This document shows positions 1 through 13,795 of a stretch of 64,000 bases of DNA, piece after piece. A program made the position numbers and the translations under genes. The DNA is from Streptomyces sp. NRRL WC-3742. GTDB taxonomy: Bacteria; Actinomycetota; Actinomycetes; Streptomycetales; Streptomycetaceae. Position 1 is the first letter of the stretch. Every line of letters starts with the position of its first letter. The stretch covers positions 7,142-71,141 of the forward strand of contig NZ_JOCF01000040.1 in the NCBI RefSeq assembly GCF_000720635.1, read 5' to 3'. Under the pieces are notes generated by a model. It worked only from the letters and a program-made list of their open reading frames with translations, was not told where the DNA came from and made no database searches.

Positions 1-625
1 GCGAGTCCAGGTCGATGTCGCTGGCGTGCTGGGTCGAGACGACCACGGTGTCCAGGCGGACGGCCTTGTCGCCGTCGTACTCGATGGTGACCTGGGTCTT
101 GCCGTCGGGGCGCAGGTACGGGATGGTCCCGTTCTTGCGGACCTCGGTGAGGCGGCGGGAGAGGCGGTGCGCCAGGGTGATCGGCAGCGGCATCAGCTCG
201 GGGGTCTCGTCCGACGCGTAGCCGAACATCAGGCCCTGGTCGCCGGCGCCCTGCTTGTCCAGGTCGTCCTCATCGCCCTCGACACGGGCTTCGTACGCGG
301 TGTCGACACCCTGTGCGATGTCGGGCGACTGCGCGCCGATGGACACCGACACGCCGCAGGAGGCGCCGTCGAAGCCCTTCTTGGAGCTGTCGTAGCCGAT
401 CTCCAGGATCTTGTCCCGGACGAGCTGGGCGATCGGCGCGTACGCCTTGGTGGTCACCTCGCCGGCCACGTGCACCTGGCCGGTGGTGATGAGCGTCTCC
501 ACGGCGACCCGGGAGGTCGGGTCCTCCCGGAGGAGAGCGTCAAGGATGGTGTCGCTGATCTGGTCAGCGATCTTGTCGGGGTGTCCCTCGGTCACGGATT
601 CCGAGGTGAACAGGCGGCGAGACAC
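1..625 (-). CDS. metK: S-adenosylmethionine synthase, N-terminal half (cut by window edge)
   Basis: MetK makes S-adenosylmethionine from methionine and ATP in the cytosol. Only the first 208 codons are inside the window; the C-terminal half (family length about 400 residues) lies beyond the left edge. The visible N-terminus [20 protein letters not shown] is the family signature, including the His of GHPDK that acts at the ATP site. Translation begins at GTG (623-625), with AGGGAG as ribosome-binding site a few bases upstream. A promoter-like pair lies about 85-110 bases upstream and a short GC hairpin sits in the leader. coaBC ends upstream at 778, so metK probably has its own promoter. Confidence 0.97.
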   Translation of the reverse strand, partial: MSRRLFTSESVTEGHPDKIADQISDTILDALLREDPTSRVAVETLITTGQVHVAGEVTTKAYAPIAQLVRDKILEIGYDSSKKGFDGASCGVSVSIGAQSPDIAQGVDTAYEARVEGDEDDLDKQGAGDQGLMFGYASDETPELMPLPITLAHRLSRRLTEVRKNGTIPYLRPDGKTQVTIEYDGDKAVRLDTVVVSTQHASDIDLDS

Positions 626-661
626 AGCGCTCCCTGGGGTTGCAGCGGCTGCTGACTGAAG

Positions 662-736
662 GCCCCCGGCCGTAACCGGGGACATCCGGAAAGACTTGAT
701 TCCAGGAGTCTAACGGTCTCGTTCCGTCAAACGTCA
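662..736 (-). promoter_or_regulatory. Predicted metK promoter and leader hairpin
   Basis: On the minus strand TGACGT (731-736) and TAGACT (707-712) are separated by 18 bases, a good sigma-70-type (HrdB-like) match. Downstream, in the predicted leader, CCCCGG and CCGGGG at about 664-680 can form a 6-bp hairpin with a 6-base loop. The promoter is inferred from pattern only. The hairpin is too short and lacks a T-run, so it is not called a terminator, and I see no SAM riboswitch architecture. Confidence 0.45.
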
Positions 737-777
737 CCCGCTTCGGGAAATAGAGATCGGTTCTGGAGAGAAATCGA

Positions 778-2007
778 TCACTTATCGGCCGGATCGAGGC
801 CATTCACGACGAGGTCCCACACCACGTCCGCCAAGGCTTCCTTGGGGCCCACCGGCACGGGCGTCTCCGAACCGTCCGAACCCAGCACCACGGCCTCGTT
901 CACGTCCGACCCGAAAGCCTTGCCGTTGCCCACCTCGTTGACGACCAGCAGGTCACAGCCCTTGCGGGCGAGCTTGGCCCGGCCGTTGGCGAGCACGTCG
1001 TCGGTCTCCGCCGCGAAACCCACCACCAGTTGGCCCGAACGGGCGCGGTTGGCCGAGATTTCGGCCAGCACATCGGGATTGCGCACCAGAGCGACCGGCG
1101 CCGGCTCGACGCCCTCGACCTTCTTGATCTTGCCCGTGGCGTACTCGGCGGGGCGGAAGTCGGCCACCGCCGCGGCCATCACCACGGCGTCCGCGTCCCC
1201 CCCGGCCTTGAGCACCGCCTCCCGCAACTCCAGCGCGGTGGAGACGTGCACCACGTCCACCCCTGCCGGATCGGGCAGCTCCGCGTTGGCCGAGACCAGC
1301 GTCACCCGGGCGCCCCGCGCGGCGGCCGTCACGGCCAGCGCGTAGCCCTGCTTGCCGGAGGAGCGGTTGCCCAGGAAGCGCACCGGGTCCAGCGGCTCCC
1401 GGGTGCCGCCGGCGGAGACCACCACGTGCCGGCCCGCCAGGTCGGTGGGCACGGCGCCGCCGCGCCGCAGCACCGCCTTGCACGCCTCGAAGATCGCGGA
1501 CGGCTCCGGCAGCCGCCCCTTGCCGGTGTCCTTGCCCGTCAGCCGCCCCACGGCCGGCTCCAGGACGATCACGCCCCGGCGGCGCAGCGTGGCGACGTTC
1601 TCCCGGGTGGCCGGGTGCTCCCACATCTCGGTGTGCATGGCGGGCGCCATCACCACCGGGCAGCGGGCGGTCAGCAGGGTGTTGGTGAGCAGGTCGTCGG
1701 CCAGGCCGTGGGCCGCCTTGGCGATCAGGTCGGCGGTGGCGGGCGCGACCACGACCAGGTCGGCCTGCTGCCCGATCCGCACGTGCGGCACCTCGTGGAC
1801 CCGCTCCCAGGTCTCGGTGGCGGCCGGGCGCCCCGACAGCGCCGCCCAGGTGGCCTCCCCGACGAAGTGCAGCGCGGCCTCGGTGGGCACCACGGTGACC
1901 TGGTGGCCGGACTCGGTGAACCGGCGCAGCAGCTCGCACGCCTTGTACGCGGCGATCCCGCCGCTGACACCGAGGGCCACGCGGGGGGCGTCCACAGTCG
2001 GGTTCAT
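778..2007 (-). CDS. coaBC: Bifunctional phosphopantothenoylcysteine decarboxylase/phosphopantothenate-cysteine ligase
   Basis: The fused enzyme carries out two consecutive steps of coenzyme A synthesis: ligation of cysteine to 4'-phosphopantothenate (CoaB, C-terminal) and FMN-dependent decarboxylation (CoaC, N-terminal). About residues 8-180 are the flavoprotein domain, with GVSGGIAAYK, the VPHVRIG His and APAMHTEMWEHPAT. About residues 190-409 are the ligase, with SAGGTREPLDPVRFLGNRSSGK and the AAAVADFRP segment. The start was set at the ATG giving MNPTVDAPRV, because homologues begin just before the flavin-binding GVSGG and purine-rich GGAGAG precedes it. An upstream in-frame extension of 17 residues is arginine-rich and unlike the family. 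The rpoZ terminator lies directly upstream. Confidence 0.95.
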   Translation of the reverse strand: MNPTVDAPRVALGVSGGIAAYKACELLRRFTESGHQVTVVPTEAALHFVGEATWAALSGRPAATETWERVHEVPHVRIGQQADLVVVAPATADLIAKAAHGLADDLLTNTLLTARCPVVMAPAMHTEMWEHPATRENVATLRRRGVIVLEPAVGRLTGKDTGKGRLPEPSAIFEACKAVLRRGGAVPTDLAGRHVVVSAGGTREPLDPVRFLGNRSSGKQGYALAVTAAARGARVTLVSANAELPDPAGVDVVHVSTALELREAVLKAGGDADAVVMAAAVADFRPAEYATGKIKKVEGVEPAPVALVRNPDVLAEISANRARSGQLVVGFAAETDDVLANGRAKLARKGCDLLVVNEVGNGKAFGSDVNEAVVLGSDGSETPVPVGPKEALADVVWDLVVNGLDPADK

Positions 2008-2073
2008 CTCTCCGGCCTCTCTCCGCATCGGGAACCCGCCCACCCTACGGCCCCGCACACGGAGGGAGAAACG

Positions 2074-2112
2074 CCGGAGGGCCCGGCGGAATGGTTCCGC
2101 CGGGCCCTCCGG
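2074..2112 (-). terminator. Strong terminator after rpoZ
   Basis: A perfect 18-bp inverted repeat (arms 2074-2091 and 2095-2112) is separated by only three bases (TGG). It sits 18 bases past the rpoZ stop. Reading leftward on the minus strand the stem is followed by GCGTTTCTC, a weak T-rich tail. It should separate the mihF-gmk-rpoZ operon from coaBC. Confidence 0.85.
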
Positions 2113-2130
2113 GAAGAGTCGTCAACCGCC

Positions 2131-2400
2131 TCAGGCGGCACCCTCGATCGCCTCGGCGGTCAGCATGCCCGCGTTGATCTCGCGCAGCGCGATCGACAGC
2201 GGCTTCTCGTGCACGTGGGTGTCGACCAGCGGGCCGACGTACTCGAGCAGGCCCTCGCCGAGCTGCGAGTAGTACGCGTTGATCTGGCGCGCGCGCTTGG
2301 CCGCGTAGATCACCAGGCTGTACTTCGAGTCGGTGGCCTCAAGCAGCTCGTCGATCGGCGGGTTGATGATGCCCTCGGGCGCGGTCATGGAAGAGGACAC
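2131..2400 (-). CDS. rpoZ: RNA polymerase omega subunit
   Basis: This is the 89-residue omega subunit, which chaperones the beta' subunit into RNA polymerase. It matches actinobacterial omega along its length: [11 protein letters not shown], then [16 protein letters not shown] (the conserved helix contacting beta') and a C-terminal [14 protein letters not shown] segment. The start is GTG at 2398-2400, with GGAAGG upstream; an internal Met at residue 5 is a less likely start. It is the last gene of mihF-gmk-rpoZ, 37 bases after gmk, and is followed by a very strong terminator. Confidence 0.97.
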   Translation of the reverse strand: MSSSMTAPEGIINPPIDELLEATDSKYSLVIYAAKRARQINAYYSQLGEGLLEYVGPLVDTHVHEKPLSIALREINAGMLTAEAIEGAA

Positions 2401-2437
2401 GCGAAAACCTTCCGAAAGGGTGGAAAAGACAGACAGG

Positions 2438-2995
2438 TCAGGCTACACCGAGCAAGGCTAGCAGTTCGGCCGCTACCTGCTCGACCGAGGTGTTGACAAG
2501 AGTCGTGTCGAACTCCGACTCCGCCGCCAGCTCGACCTTGGCGGCCTCGAGCCGCCGCTCGATGACGTCCTGCGGCTCGGTGCCCCGCCCGGTGAGCCGG
2601 CGGACCAGCTCCTCCCAGCTCGGCGGGGCCAGGAAGACCAGCTGCGCCTCGGGCATCGACTCGCGCACCTGGCGGGCGCCCTGCAGATCGATCTCCAGCA
2701 GGACGGGCTCGCCACGCTCCAGCTTCTCCAGCACCGCCGCACGCGGGGTCCCGTAACGGTTCCCCGCGAACTCGGCCCACTCCAGCAACTCGCCGTTGGC
2801 GACGAGCTTGTCGAACTCGTCGTTGTCGACGAAGTGGTACTGGACCCCGTTCTTCTCGCCCGGCCTCGGGTGGCGGGTCGTCGCCGACACCGAGAGCCAG
2901 ACCTCGGGGTGCATCTTCCTCATATGAGCGACGACCGTGCTCTTGCCGACCCCCGAAGGGCCGGAGAGCACGGTCAGCCGCGGACGCTCACTCAT
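2438..2995 (-). CDS. gmk: Guanylate kinase
   Basis: Gmk phosphorylates GMP to GDP with ATP. The 185-residue product has the P-loop GPSGVGKST near residues 11-19. It also has the GMP-binding segment [20 protein letters not shown] and the [17 protein letters not shown] motif. The start [15 protein letters not shown] was chosen because the P-loop lies about ten residues from the N-terminus throughout the family; the longer open frame upstream adds 54 unsupported residues. The ribosome-binding site is weak (GGGATAA). It lies 49 bases downstream of mihF and 37 upstream of rpoZ, the usual actinobacterial grouping. Confidence 0.96.
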   Translation of the reverse strand: MSERPRLTVLSGPSGVGKSTVVAHMRKMHPEVWLSVSATTRHPRPGEKNGVQYHFVDNDEFDKLVANGELLEWAEFAGNRYGTPRAAVLEKLERGEPVLLEIDLQGARQVRESMPEAQLVFLAPPSWEELVRRLTGRGTEPQDVIERRLEAAKVELAAESEFDTTLVNTSVEQVAAELLALLGVA

Positions 2996-3044
2996 GCACC
3001 GATTATCCCGGATCGCGGACGATCCCGGGACCACGGGGGCACGA

Positions 3045-3371
3045 TCAGGCGGCGCCGCCGCCGAACTCCCGCTCCAGGGACGCGATCTGGTTCGTGCCGA
3101 GACCTCGGACACGCCGGCTCTCGCTGATGCCGAGGCGCTCCATGATCTGCTTGGCACGAACCTTCCCGACGCCCGGAAGGGACTCCAACAGGGCCGACAC
3201 CTTCATCTTGCCGATGACGTCGTTGTCGTTCTTGCCCGCCTTGATGACCTCGTGCAGGGAGGCGCCGGAGTGCTTGAGCCGGTTCTTGACCTCGGCGCGC
3301 TCCCGGCGAGCCTCGGCGGCCTTGGCGAGCGCGGCGGTGCGCTGTTCAGGGGTAAGGGGCGGAAGAGCCAC
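3045..3371 (-). CDS. mihF: Actinobacterial integration host factor (mIHF/sIHF)
   Basis: This small basic DNA-binding nucleoid protein condenses DNA and affects sporulation and antibiotic production in streptomycetes (family knowledge). The 108-residue product has a charged N-terminal helix ([25 protein letters not shown]). It also has the conserved [21 protein letters not shown] helix-two-turn-helix-like region and the [17 protein letters not shown] end. The GTG start giving [11 protein letters not shown] was chosen because it matches the known size and GAGGTG precedes it by about 8 bases; an upstream extension of 50 residues is not supported. It heads an operon with gmk and rpoZ. Confidence 0.93.
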   Translation of the reverse strand: MALPPLTPEQRTAALAKAAEARRERAEVKNRLKHSGASLHEVIKAGKNDNDVIGKMKVSALLESLPGVGKVRAKQIMERLGISESRRVRGLGTNQIASLEREFGGGAA

Positions 3372-3731
3372 GCCGTTCACCTCAGGGTTGGAAGGTAGGA
3401 ATTGAGCTATGACTGTTTTGGTTCCCAGGACACCGTCCGCAAGTGGAACCACAGGGCTCTGACCTGCGGGAGCTACAAGTTCGCGGCTCACCGATGACCT
3501 ATCGCCGGACACTACCCGCATTGCGGCGCCGCGTCAGGAAAAGAACACGAAAAGTCCTGGTCAGCCAAGGCCGACCAGGACTTTCCCGGGCAAAATGACC
3601 GCGATTGCCAGGCTTGGGCACCGCCGATGTGACGGCGCTCACGTCAACTCCGGCTCCGCGCCGCCGTCCTGCGGACACTGCGCACGGTCACCGACCGGCT
3701 ACCCCGGGAGCCACCGCCCCGCCTCGCAGGG
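3372..3731 (-). promoter_or_regulatory. Intergenic region: pyrF terminator and predicted mihF promoter
   Basis: No gene is visible in these 360 bases. A candidate promoter for mihF reads, on the minus strand, TGACGC (3531-3536), 16 bases, TAGTGT (3509-3514). This predicts a leader of roughly 130 bases. The pyrF terminator (3551-3584) lies just upstream of it. The stretch from 3600 to 3731 shows no recognisable element. Confidence 0.4.
3551..3584 (-). terminator. Terminator at the end of the pyr operon
   Basis: The arms AAAGTCCTGGTC (3551-3562) and GACCAGGACTTT (3573-3584) form a perfect 12-bp stem. The ten-base loop contains GCC/GGC and may extend the pairing. The terminal A/T pairs give a T-run on both strands. 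It lies about 150 bases past the pyrF stop and before mihF. Confidence 0.8.
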
Positions 3732-4565
3732 CTACTTGACGGCCTCCGCGAACTCGCCCACGAAGCGCTCCGCCGACTCCCGCAGCGCCGCCACCGACGG
3801 CCCGTGCCTGAGCACGTCCCGGCTCACGCTCGGCACCACGTTGAGCACCGAGGCGCCGAACACCCGCGGAAGGTCCGCCATCGTCGCGCCCTGGGCGCCG
3901 ATCCCGGGGGCCAGCAGCGGGCCGTTGATCGCCAGGTCCACGCCCGCGTCGTCCAGCGTCGCGCCGACCACCGCGCCGAAGGAGCCCAGCGGCTCGGCCC
4001 CGGCGTTCTCCGCCGCGAGCTGCCGCAGCACCGAGGCCGCCACCGACTCCCCGCCGGCCCCGAGCGCGCGCTGCACCTCGGCGCCCTCCGGGTTGGAGGT
4101 CAGCGCCAGCGCGAAGGCCCCGCAGCCGTTCTCCCGGGCCAGGTCCAGCGCCGGGCGCAGCGAGCCGAAGCCCAGGTACGGGCTCACCGTCACGGCGTCC
4201 GAGAACAGCGGGCTGCCCGGGGAGAGGAACGCCTCGGCGTACGCGGCCATGGTGGAGCCGATGTCGCCGCGCTTGGCGTCCATCAGGACGAGCGCACCGG
4301 CCGCCCGGGCCTCCTCCACGCTCCTCTCCAGCACCGCGACGCCCTTGCTGCCGAAGCGCTCGAAGAAGGCGGCCTGCGGCTTGAGCACGGCCACCCGGTC
4401 GGCCAGCGCCTCGACCACGGTGCGGCTGAAGGTCTCCAGCCCGGCGAGGTCGTCGCCGAGGCCCCAGGCGGCCAGCAGCGAGGCGTGCGGGTCGATGCCG
4501 ACGCAGAGCTGGCCACGGGTGTCCAGGGCCTGGCGCAGGCGGGTACCGAAGGGGGCGAGGGTCAT
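3732..4565 (-). CDS. pyrF: Orotidine 5'-phosphate decarboxylase
   Basis: PyrF makes UMP from OMP, the last step of de novo pyrimidine synthesis. The 277-residue protein is of the longer type 2 family. It has CVGIDPH near the N-terminus, the catalytic Lys/Asp motif MDAKRGDIGSTMAAY and a GIGAQGA phosphate-binding loop near the C-terminus. The start MTLAPFGTRLRQAL is supported by homology; the frame stays open upstream into the pyrD end but with no family resemblance. It is the last gene of the pyr operon, 29 bases after pyrD. Confidence 0.95.
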   Translation of the reverse strand: MTLAPFGTRLRQALDTRGQLCVGIDPHASLLAAWGLGDDLAGLETFSRTVVEALADRVAVLKPQAAFFERFGSKGVAVLERSVEEARAAGALVLMDAKRGDIGSTMAAYAEAFLSPGSPLFSDAVTVSPYLGFGSLRPALDLARENGCGAFALALTSNPEGAEVQRALGAGGESVAASVLRQLAAENAGAEPLGSFGAVVGATLDDAGVDLAINGPLLAPGIGAQGATMADLPRVFGASVLNVVPSVSRDVLRHGPSVAALRESAERFVGEFAEAVK

Positions 4566-4594
4566 GTCTGGGTCTCCGATGATGGTGGCGGGGG

Positions 4595-5737
<1,143 letters not shown>

Positions 5738-5741
5738 GGGA

Positions 5742-5776
5742 GTGGGGGGCACCCGAGGAAGTTCGGTGCCCCCCAC
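5742..5776 (-). promoter_or_regulatory. Hairpin between carB and pyrD
   Basis: The arms GTGGGGGGCACC (5742-5753) and GGTGCCCCCCAC (5765-5776) pair perfectly over 12 bp around an 11-base loop. The element starts 10 bases beyond the carB stop and ends four bases before the upstream ATG of pyrD. It could attenuate transcription, act as a processing or stability element, or block initiation at that ATG. No T-run follows, so it is not scored as a simple terminator. Confidence 0.6.
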
Positions 5777-5786
5777 TGCGGCGGTG

Positions 5787-9087
<3,301 letters not shown>

Positions 9088-9095
<8 letters not shown>

Positions 9096-10245
9096 GCTGG
9101 CCCTCCATGAGCTTCACGAAGCGGTCGAACAGGTAGGCGGCGTCGTGCGGGCCGGCGGCCGCTTCGGGGTGGTACTGCACGCTGAACGCGGGGACGTCGA
9201 GCGCCTGCAGGCCCTCGACCACGTCGTCGTTGAGGCAGACGTGGGAGACCTCGACGCGCCCGTACGGGGTGTCGCTCACCTTGTCCAGCGGCGCGTTCAC
9301 GGCGAAGCCGTGGTTGTGGGCGGTCACCTCGACCTTGCCGGTGGTGCGGTCCTGCACCGGCTGGTTGATGCCGCGGTGGCCGTACTTGAGCTTGTACGTG
9401 CCGAAGCCCAGCGCGCGGCCGAGGATCTGGTTGCCGAAGCAGATCCCGAAGAACGGGGTCTTCCGCTCCAGCACGCCCTGCGCCAGGGCGACCTGCTGGT
9501 CGGCGGTGGCCGGGTCGCCCGGGCCGTTGGAGAAGAACACGCCGTCGGGGTTGACGGCGTAGACGTCCTCCAGGGTGGAGTTCGCGGGGAGCACGTGCAC
9601 CTCGATACCGCGCTCGGCCATCCGCTGCGGGGTCATCGCCTTGATGCCGAGGTCCAGGGCGGCGACGGTGAACTTCTTCTCACCGATCGCCGGGACGACG
9701 TACGCCTCGGTGGTGGCCACCTCGGCGCACAGGTCGGCGCCCTTCATCTCGGGCGACTGCTGCACCCGGGCCAGCAGCGCGGCCGGGTCGGCGAGCGTCT
9801 CGCCGGAGAAGATGCCGCAGCGCATGGCGCCGCGCTCGCGCAGGTGGCGGGTCAGGGCGCGGGTGTCGACGCCGCTGATGCCGACGACGCCCTGGCGGAC
9901 GAGCTCCTCGTCCAGGGAGCGGCGCGAGCGCCAGTTGGAGGCGACCCGGGCGGGGTCGCGCACGACGTACCCGGCGACCCAGATCCGCCTGGACTCGTCG
10001 TCCTCGTCGTTCCAGCCGGTGTTGCCGATCTGGGGGGCGGTCATCACGACCACCTGGCGGTGGTACGAGGGGTCGGTGAGGGTCTCCTGGTAGCCGGACA
10101 TGCCGGTGTTGAAGACCGCCTCGCCGAAGGTCTCGCCGATCGCGCCGTACGCCTCGCCGCGGAAGGTCCGGCCGTCCTCCAGGACGAGCACGGCGGGCAC
10201 GCGAACCCGCCGTTGGCGCTGCGTGGTGGGGGCAGGTGCGGTCAT
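9088..10245 (-). CDS. carA: Carbamoyl-phosphate synthase small (glutaminase) subunit
   Basis: CarA hydrolyses glutamine and channels ammonia to CarB. It has 385 residues: an N-terminal CPSase small-chain domain ([32 protein letters not shown]) and a C-terminal class I amidotransferase. The latter has the nucleophile in [11 protein letters not shown] and the His-Glu of YHPEAAAGP. The start MTAPAPTTQ is an ATG whose ATGA overlaps the stop of the upstream membrane-protein gene by 4 bases. The stop overlaps carB by 8 bases. The frame is open upstream but that extension is unsupported. Confidence 0.97.
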
Positions 10246-10802
10246 CGAGTGGCCTCTTCCGTCTTCGTCTTCGTACGTGTTGCGAGTTGGGCGATCGCCT
10301 CGACCCAGGCGGTGTGCTCGTCGGGGTGGTCGGCCCGGAAGCCCGAGTCGAGGGCGGTGCCCTCGTGGTTCCAGGTCACGACGAGCAGTCCGGACGGGAC
10401 GACCTTGCCGGCGATCCCGGAGTCCGTGCGGGCACCCGTCAGGTCCTCCGCCGGAATCCACAGGTCGACATCGCCGGGGCGCCGCACCAGCAGGCCCGCC
10501 TCCCCGAGGGTGAGGTCGGCCCGGCTGCGGGTGCCCAGGCCGTGCGCGACGACCCGGTCCAGCCAGTTCCCGGCGGTGGTGGTGCCGTGGTACCGGCCGC
10601 TGGTCTCCAGGATGGTGCGCCCGGCCTTCTCCGGCACGGCGGGCAGCGGCGGCATGCCGGACTGCAGGGTGCGCCGCCAGTTCCAGCCCTGGCGCATCAG
10701 CCAGTAGACCAGGCCGATGATAATCAGCAGGCCCACGGCCCAGCCGATGTAACCGGGCCAGTTGGTGACCTTCGCCTGCTCCCTGGCAAGAGAGGTGATC
10801 AC
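10242..10802 (-). CDS. PH-like-domain membrane protein of the pyr operon
   Basis: Function is unknown. The 186-residue protein has one N-terminal membrane helix (about residues 16-36, [20 protein letters not shown]) and a basic stop-transfer segment (RQGWNWRR). A soluble beta-rich domain follows, ending in [11 protein letters not shown], which resembles PH-like domains reported for this position in streptomycetes. Starts and stops are interlocked: its GTGA overlaps pyrC and its stop overlaps carA (ATGA), four bases each. Such tight coupling inside a biosynthetic operon suggests co-production with CarAB/PyrC. Whether it tethers or regulates the pathway at the membrane is inference only. Confidence 0.8.
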   Translation of the reverse strand: MITSLAREQAKVTNWPGYIGWAVGLLIIIGLVYWLMRQGWNWRRTLQSGMPPLPAVPEKAGRTILETSGRYHGTTTAGNWLDRVVAHGLGTRSRADLTLGEAGLLVRRPGDVDLWIPAEDLTGARTDSGIAGKVVPSGLLVVTWNHEGTALDSGFRADHPDEHTAWVEAIAQLATRTKTKTEEATR

Positions 10803-12133
10803 GCCTGACCGCCCTGCTCGGCGAGCTCCCCCGCGAGGACGGTGGCGCGCCCGCGCAGGAAGGTGGCGTGCACCCGTCCGGGCAGGTCCAGGCCCTTGTA
10901 CGGGGTGTTGCGGCTGCGGGTGGCGAAGGTGTCCGGGTTCACGGCACCACGGTACGCGGGATCGAAGAGCACCAGGTTGGCAGGCTCACCGACCGAGATG
11001 GGGCGGCCCTGTCCGGTGAGACGGCCGATCCGCGCCGGGCGGTGCGACATGCGGTCGGCGACGCCCTCCCAGTTCAGCAGGCCCGTGTCGACCATGGTCT
11101 GCTGCACGACCGACAGCGCGGTCTCCAGGCCGACCATGCCCATCGCGGCCACGGCCCACTCGCAGTCCTTGTCCTCGTCCGGGTGCGGCGCGTGGTCGGT
11201 GGCGACGGCGTCGATGGTGCCGTCCGCGAGCGCCTTGCGCAGCGCCTGGACGTCCTCGGCGGTGCGCAGCGGCGGGTTCACCTTGTACACCGGGTCGTAG
11301 CTGCGGACCATCTCGTCGGTCAGCAGCAGGTGGTGCGGGGTCACCTCGGCGGTGACGTCCCAGCCCTTGGACTTGGCCCAGCGGACGATCTCGACCGAGC
11401 CGGCCGTGGAAAGGTGGCAGACGTGCAGCCGGGAGCCGACGTGCGCGGCGAGCAGCACGTCGCGGGCGATGATCGACTCCTCGGCGACGGCCGGCCAGCC
11501 GCCGAGCCCGAGCTCGCCGGAGACCTGGCCCTCGTTCATCTGGGCGCCCTCGGTCAGCCGCGGCTCCTGGGCGTGCTGGGCGACGACCCCGTCGAACGCC
11601 TTGACGTACTCCAGGGCGCGGCGCATCAGCACCGCGTCGTCCACGCACTTGCCGTCGTCGGAGAAGACCCGCACGCCGGCGGCGGACTCGTGCATCGCGC
11701 CGAGCTCGGCGAGCTTCTTGCCCCCCAGGCCCACGGTGACGGCGCCGACCGGCTGGACGTCGCAGTAGCCGGCCTCCTGGCCGAGGCGCCAGACCTGCTC
11801 GACGACACCGGCGCTGTCGGCCACCGGGGTGGTGTTGGCCATGGCGTGGACGGCGGTGAAGCCGCCCATCGCGGCGGCCTGGGTGCCGGTGAGGACGGTC
11901 TCGGCGTCCTCGCGGCCGGGCTCGCGCAGGTGGGTGTGCAGGTCGACCAGGCCGGGCAGGGCGATCAGGCCGGTGGCGTCGATCTCGATGTCGGCCTCGA
12001 CGGCCAGGTCGGTGCCGATCGCCGCGATCACGCCGTCGGCGAGGTGGAGGTCCTGCGGGGCGCCGCCCAGGATCTTGGCGTTGCGGATCAGGTAGCTGAC
12101 CGTCTTGTCGGTTCGCTCACTGCGCTCGTTCAC
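10799..12133 (-). CDS. pyrC: Dihydroorotase
   Basis: PyrC cyclises carbamoyl aspartate to dihydroorotate. The 444-residue protein is a class I amidohydrolase. It has the zinc-binding [10 protein letters not shown] near residue 60 and [12 protein letters not shown], with the later metal histidines in VAQHAQEP and [22 protein letters not shown] carries the catalytic Asp. The GTG start overlaps the pyrB stop by 4 bases (GTGA). The first dozen residues ([13 protein letters not shown]) are unlike the family, but no other start codon lies before the conserved [11 protein letters not shown]. It belongs to the coupled chain pyrB-pyrC-PH-like-carA-carB. Confidence 0.96.
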   Translation of the reverse strand: MNERSERTDKTVSYLIRNAKILGGAPQDLHLADGVIAAIGTDLAVEADIEIDATGLIALPGLVDLHTHLREPGREDAETVLTGTQAAAMGGFTAVHAMANTTPVADSAGVVEQVWRLGQEAGYCDVQPVGAVTVGLGGKKLAELGAMHESAAGVRVFSDDGKCVDDAVLMRRALEYVKAFDGVVAQHAQEPRLTEGAQMNEGQVSGELGLGGWPAVAEESIIARDVLLAAHVGSRLHVCHLSTAGSVEIVRWAKSKGWDVTAEVTPHHLLLTDEMVRSYDPVYKVNPPLRTAEDVQALRKALADGTIDAVATDHAPHPDEDKDCEWAVAAMGMVGLETALSVVQQTMVDTGLLNWEGVADRMSHRPARIGRLTGQGRPISVGEPANLVLFDPAYRGAVNPDTFATRSRNTPYKGLDLPGRVHATFLRGRATVLAGELAEQGGQA

Positions 12134-13119
12134 TGGACGTTCTCCACGGAGTCGGTGCGGGGGGCTGCGGCGGGGGCGTCGGCGAGGGTGGCTCCGCCGA
12201 GCAGCAGGTACAGGACGGCCATCCGGACGGAGACGCCGTTGGCGACCTGCTCGACCACGGTGCAGCGCGGCGAGTCGGCGACCTCGGCGGTGATCTCCAT
12301 GCCGCGGACCATCGGGCCGGGGTGCATGACGATGGCGTGCTCGGGCAGCTGCGCCATCCGCAGGCCGTTCATGCCGTAGCGGCGGCTGTACTCGCGCTCT
12401 GTCGGGAAGAACGCGGCGTTCATCCGCTCGCGCTGGACCCGCAGCATCATCAGCGCGTCGGTCTTCGGCAGGACGCTGTCGAGGTCGTAGCTGATCTCGC
12501 AGGGCCAGTTCTGAATGCCGATGGGCAGCAGGGTCGGCGGGGCGACGAAGGTGACCCGGGCGCCGAGGGTGGTCAGCAGGTGCACGTTGGAGCGGGCGAC
12601 GCGGCTGTGCAGCACGTCGCCGACGATCGTCACCCGGCGCCCGGCGAGGTCCTTGCCCAGGCCCGCGTTGAGGTGGCGGCGCATGGTGAAGGCGTCGAGC
12701 AGCGCCTGGGTGGGGTGCTCGTGGGTGCCGTCACCGGCGTTGATCACACTGCCGTGCAGCCAGTCGGACTGCGCGAGCCGGGCCGGCGCGCCCGAGGCGT
12801 GGTGGCGGATGACCACGGCGTCGGCGCCCATCGCCTGGAGGGTCAGGGCGGTGTCCTTGAGGCTCTCGCCCTTGGAGACGGAGGAGCCCTTGGCCGAGAA
12901 GTTGATGACGTCGGCGGAGAGCCGCTTCTCGGCGACCTCGAAGGAGGTCTTGGTGCGGGTGGAGTCCTCGAAGAAGAGGTTGACGACGGTGCGGCCGCGC
13001 AGCGTGGGCAGCTTCTTGACGGCCCGGCCGGAGAGCTGGGCCAGCTCCTCGGCGGTGTCCAGGATCAGCAGCGCGTCGTCACGGGTGAGGTCGGCAGTGG
13101 AGACGAGGTGGCGCTTCAC
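12130..13119 (-). CDS. pyrB: Aspartate carbamoyltransferase catalytic subunit
   Basis: PyrB condenses carbamoyl phosphate with aspartate. The 329-residue catalytic chain has the carbamoyl-phosphate motif [13 protein letters not shown], the aspartate-loop [14 protein letters not shown], and [13 protein letters not shown]. No regulatory PyrI gene is present, as usual in actinobacteria. The start is GTG. It follows pyrR by 6 bases and overlaps pyrC by 4, so it is read on the pyrR-initiated transcript. Confidence 0.97.
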   Translation of the reverse strand: MKRHLVSTADLTRDDALLILDTAEELAQLSGRAVKKLPTLRGRTVVNLFFEDSTRTKTSFEVAEKRLSADVINFSAKGSSVSKGESLKDTALTLQAMGADAVVIRHHASGAPARLAQSDWLHGSVINAGDGTHEHPTQALLDAFTMRRHLNAGLGKDLAGRRVTIVGDVLHSRVARSNVHLLTTLGARVTFVAPPTLLPIGIQNWPCEISYDLDSVLPKTDALMMLRVQRERMNAAFFPTEREYSRRYGMNGLRMAQLPEHAIVMHPGPMVRGMEITAEVADSPRCTVVEQVANGVSVRMAVLYLLLGGATLADAPAAAPRTDSVENVQ

Positions 13120-13125
13120 GCGGTT

Positions 13126-13758
13126 CTACTCCGGAAGGTGCGGTTCGGACGGCTCGGCGGCCATGGCCTGCGTCGATCGGGCGGCGTGGTCGCGGTCCCC
13201 GACCAGGACGGCGTCCACGCCGTCGGAGTCGGCGAGGCGCACCTGCACGGCCTCGCGCAGCGAGGTGGGGAGGTTCTTGCCCACGTAGTCGGCGCGGATC
13301 GGCAGCTCGCGGTGCCCGCGGTCGACGAGGACGGCGAGCTGTACGGCGCGCGGGCGGCCGATGTCGCTGAGCGCGTCGAGGGCGGCGCGGATGGTGCGGC
13401 CGGAGAAGAGCACGTCGTCGACGAGGATCACGAGGCGGCCGTCGATGCCGCCGGGCGGGATCTCGGTGTGCTCCAGGGCGCGGGCGGGCTTCAGCCGCAG
13501 GTCGTCCCGGTACATGGTGATGTCCAGGGTGCCGAGCGGGATCTCGCGCCCGGTGATCTGCGCCAGCCGGTCGTGCAGGCGGCGGGCGAGGTGGACACCC
13601 CTGGTGTGGATGCCGAGCAGCACGACGTCCTCCGCGCCCTTGGCGCGCTCGACGATCTCGTGCGCTATCCGGGTGATGACCCGGGCGATGTCCGAGCCGT
13701 CCAGCACCTGGTGCGGCGGCCTCGGGGTCGAATCCTGGTGTTCCTGGCGTGCGGTCAT
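13126..13758 (-). CDS. pyrR: PyrR, pyrimidine operon regulator and uracil phosphoribosyltransferase-like protein
   Basis: PyrR is an RNA-binding regulator related to phosphoribosyltransferases; it senses UMP/UTP and represses pyr genes. The 210-residue protein has the PRPP-binding motif [18 protein letters not shown] and the [13 protein letters not shown] region. The extra C-terminal end is charged and variable. The ATG is preceded by an unusually strong AGGAGG. Immediately upstream of that site the leader can form a hairpin with the conserved PyrR-recognition loop. It is the first gene of an eight-gene pyrimidine operon. Confidence 0.96.
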   Translation of the reverse strand: MTARQEHQDSTPRPPHQVLDGSDIARVITRIAHEIVERAKGAEDVVLLGIHTRGVHLARRLHDRLAQITGREIPLGTLDITMYRDDLRLKPARALEHTEIPPGGIDGRLVILVDDVLFSGRTIRAALDALSDIGRPRAVQLAVLVDRGHRELPIRADYVGKNLPTSLREAVQVRLADSDGVDAVLVGDRDHAARSTQAMAAEPSEPHLPE

Positions 13759-13769
13759 GCCGAAGCGGA

Positions 13770-13795
13770 CCTCCTTCCCCGCCTCACAGGACGGG
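13770..13795 (-). promoter_or_regulatory. Candidate PyrR-binding hairpin at the pyrR ribosome-binding site
   Basis: In the transcript, CCCG and CGGG (within 13778-13795) pair around UCCUGUGAGG. This fits the UCC-n-G-n-GAGG loop core recognised by PyrR in Bacillus leaders. The Shine-Dalgarno AGGAGG (13770-13775) begins two bases after the hairpin. This layout fits the translational repression mode described for PyrR in mycobacteria. The sequence match is seen directly; the function is inferred. Confidence 0.6.

Noticed and set aside
626..777. SAM riboswitch upstream of metK
   Set aside because: Only a short 6-bp hairpin is present; no four-way junction or conserved SAM-aptamer segments are visible in 150 bases.
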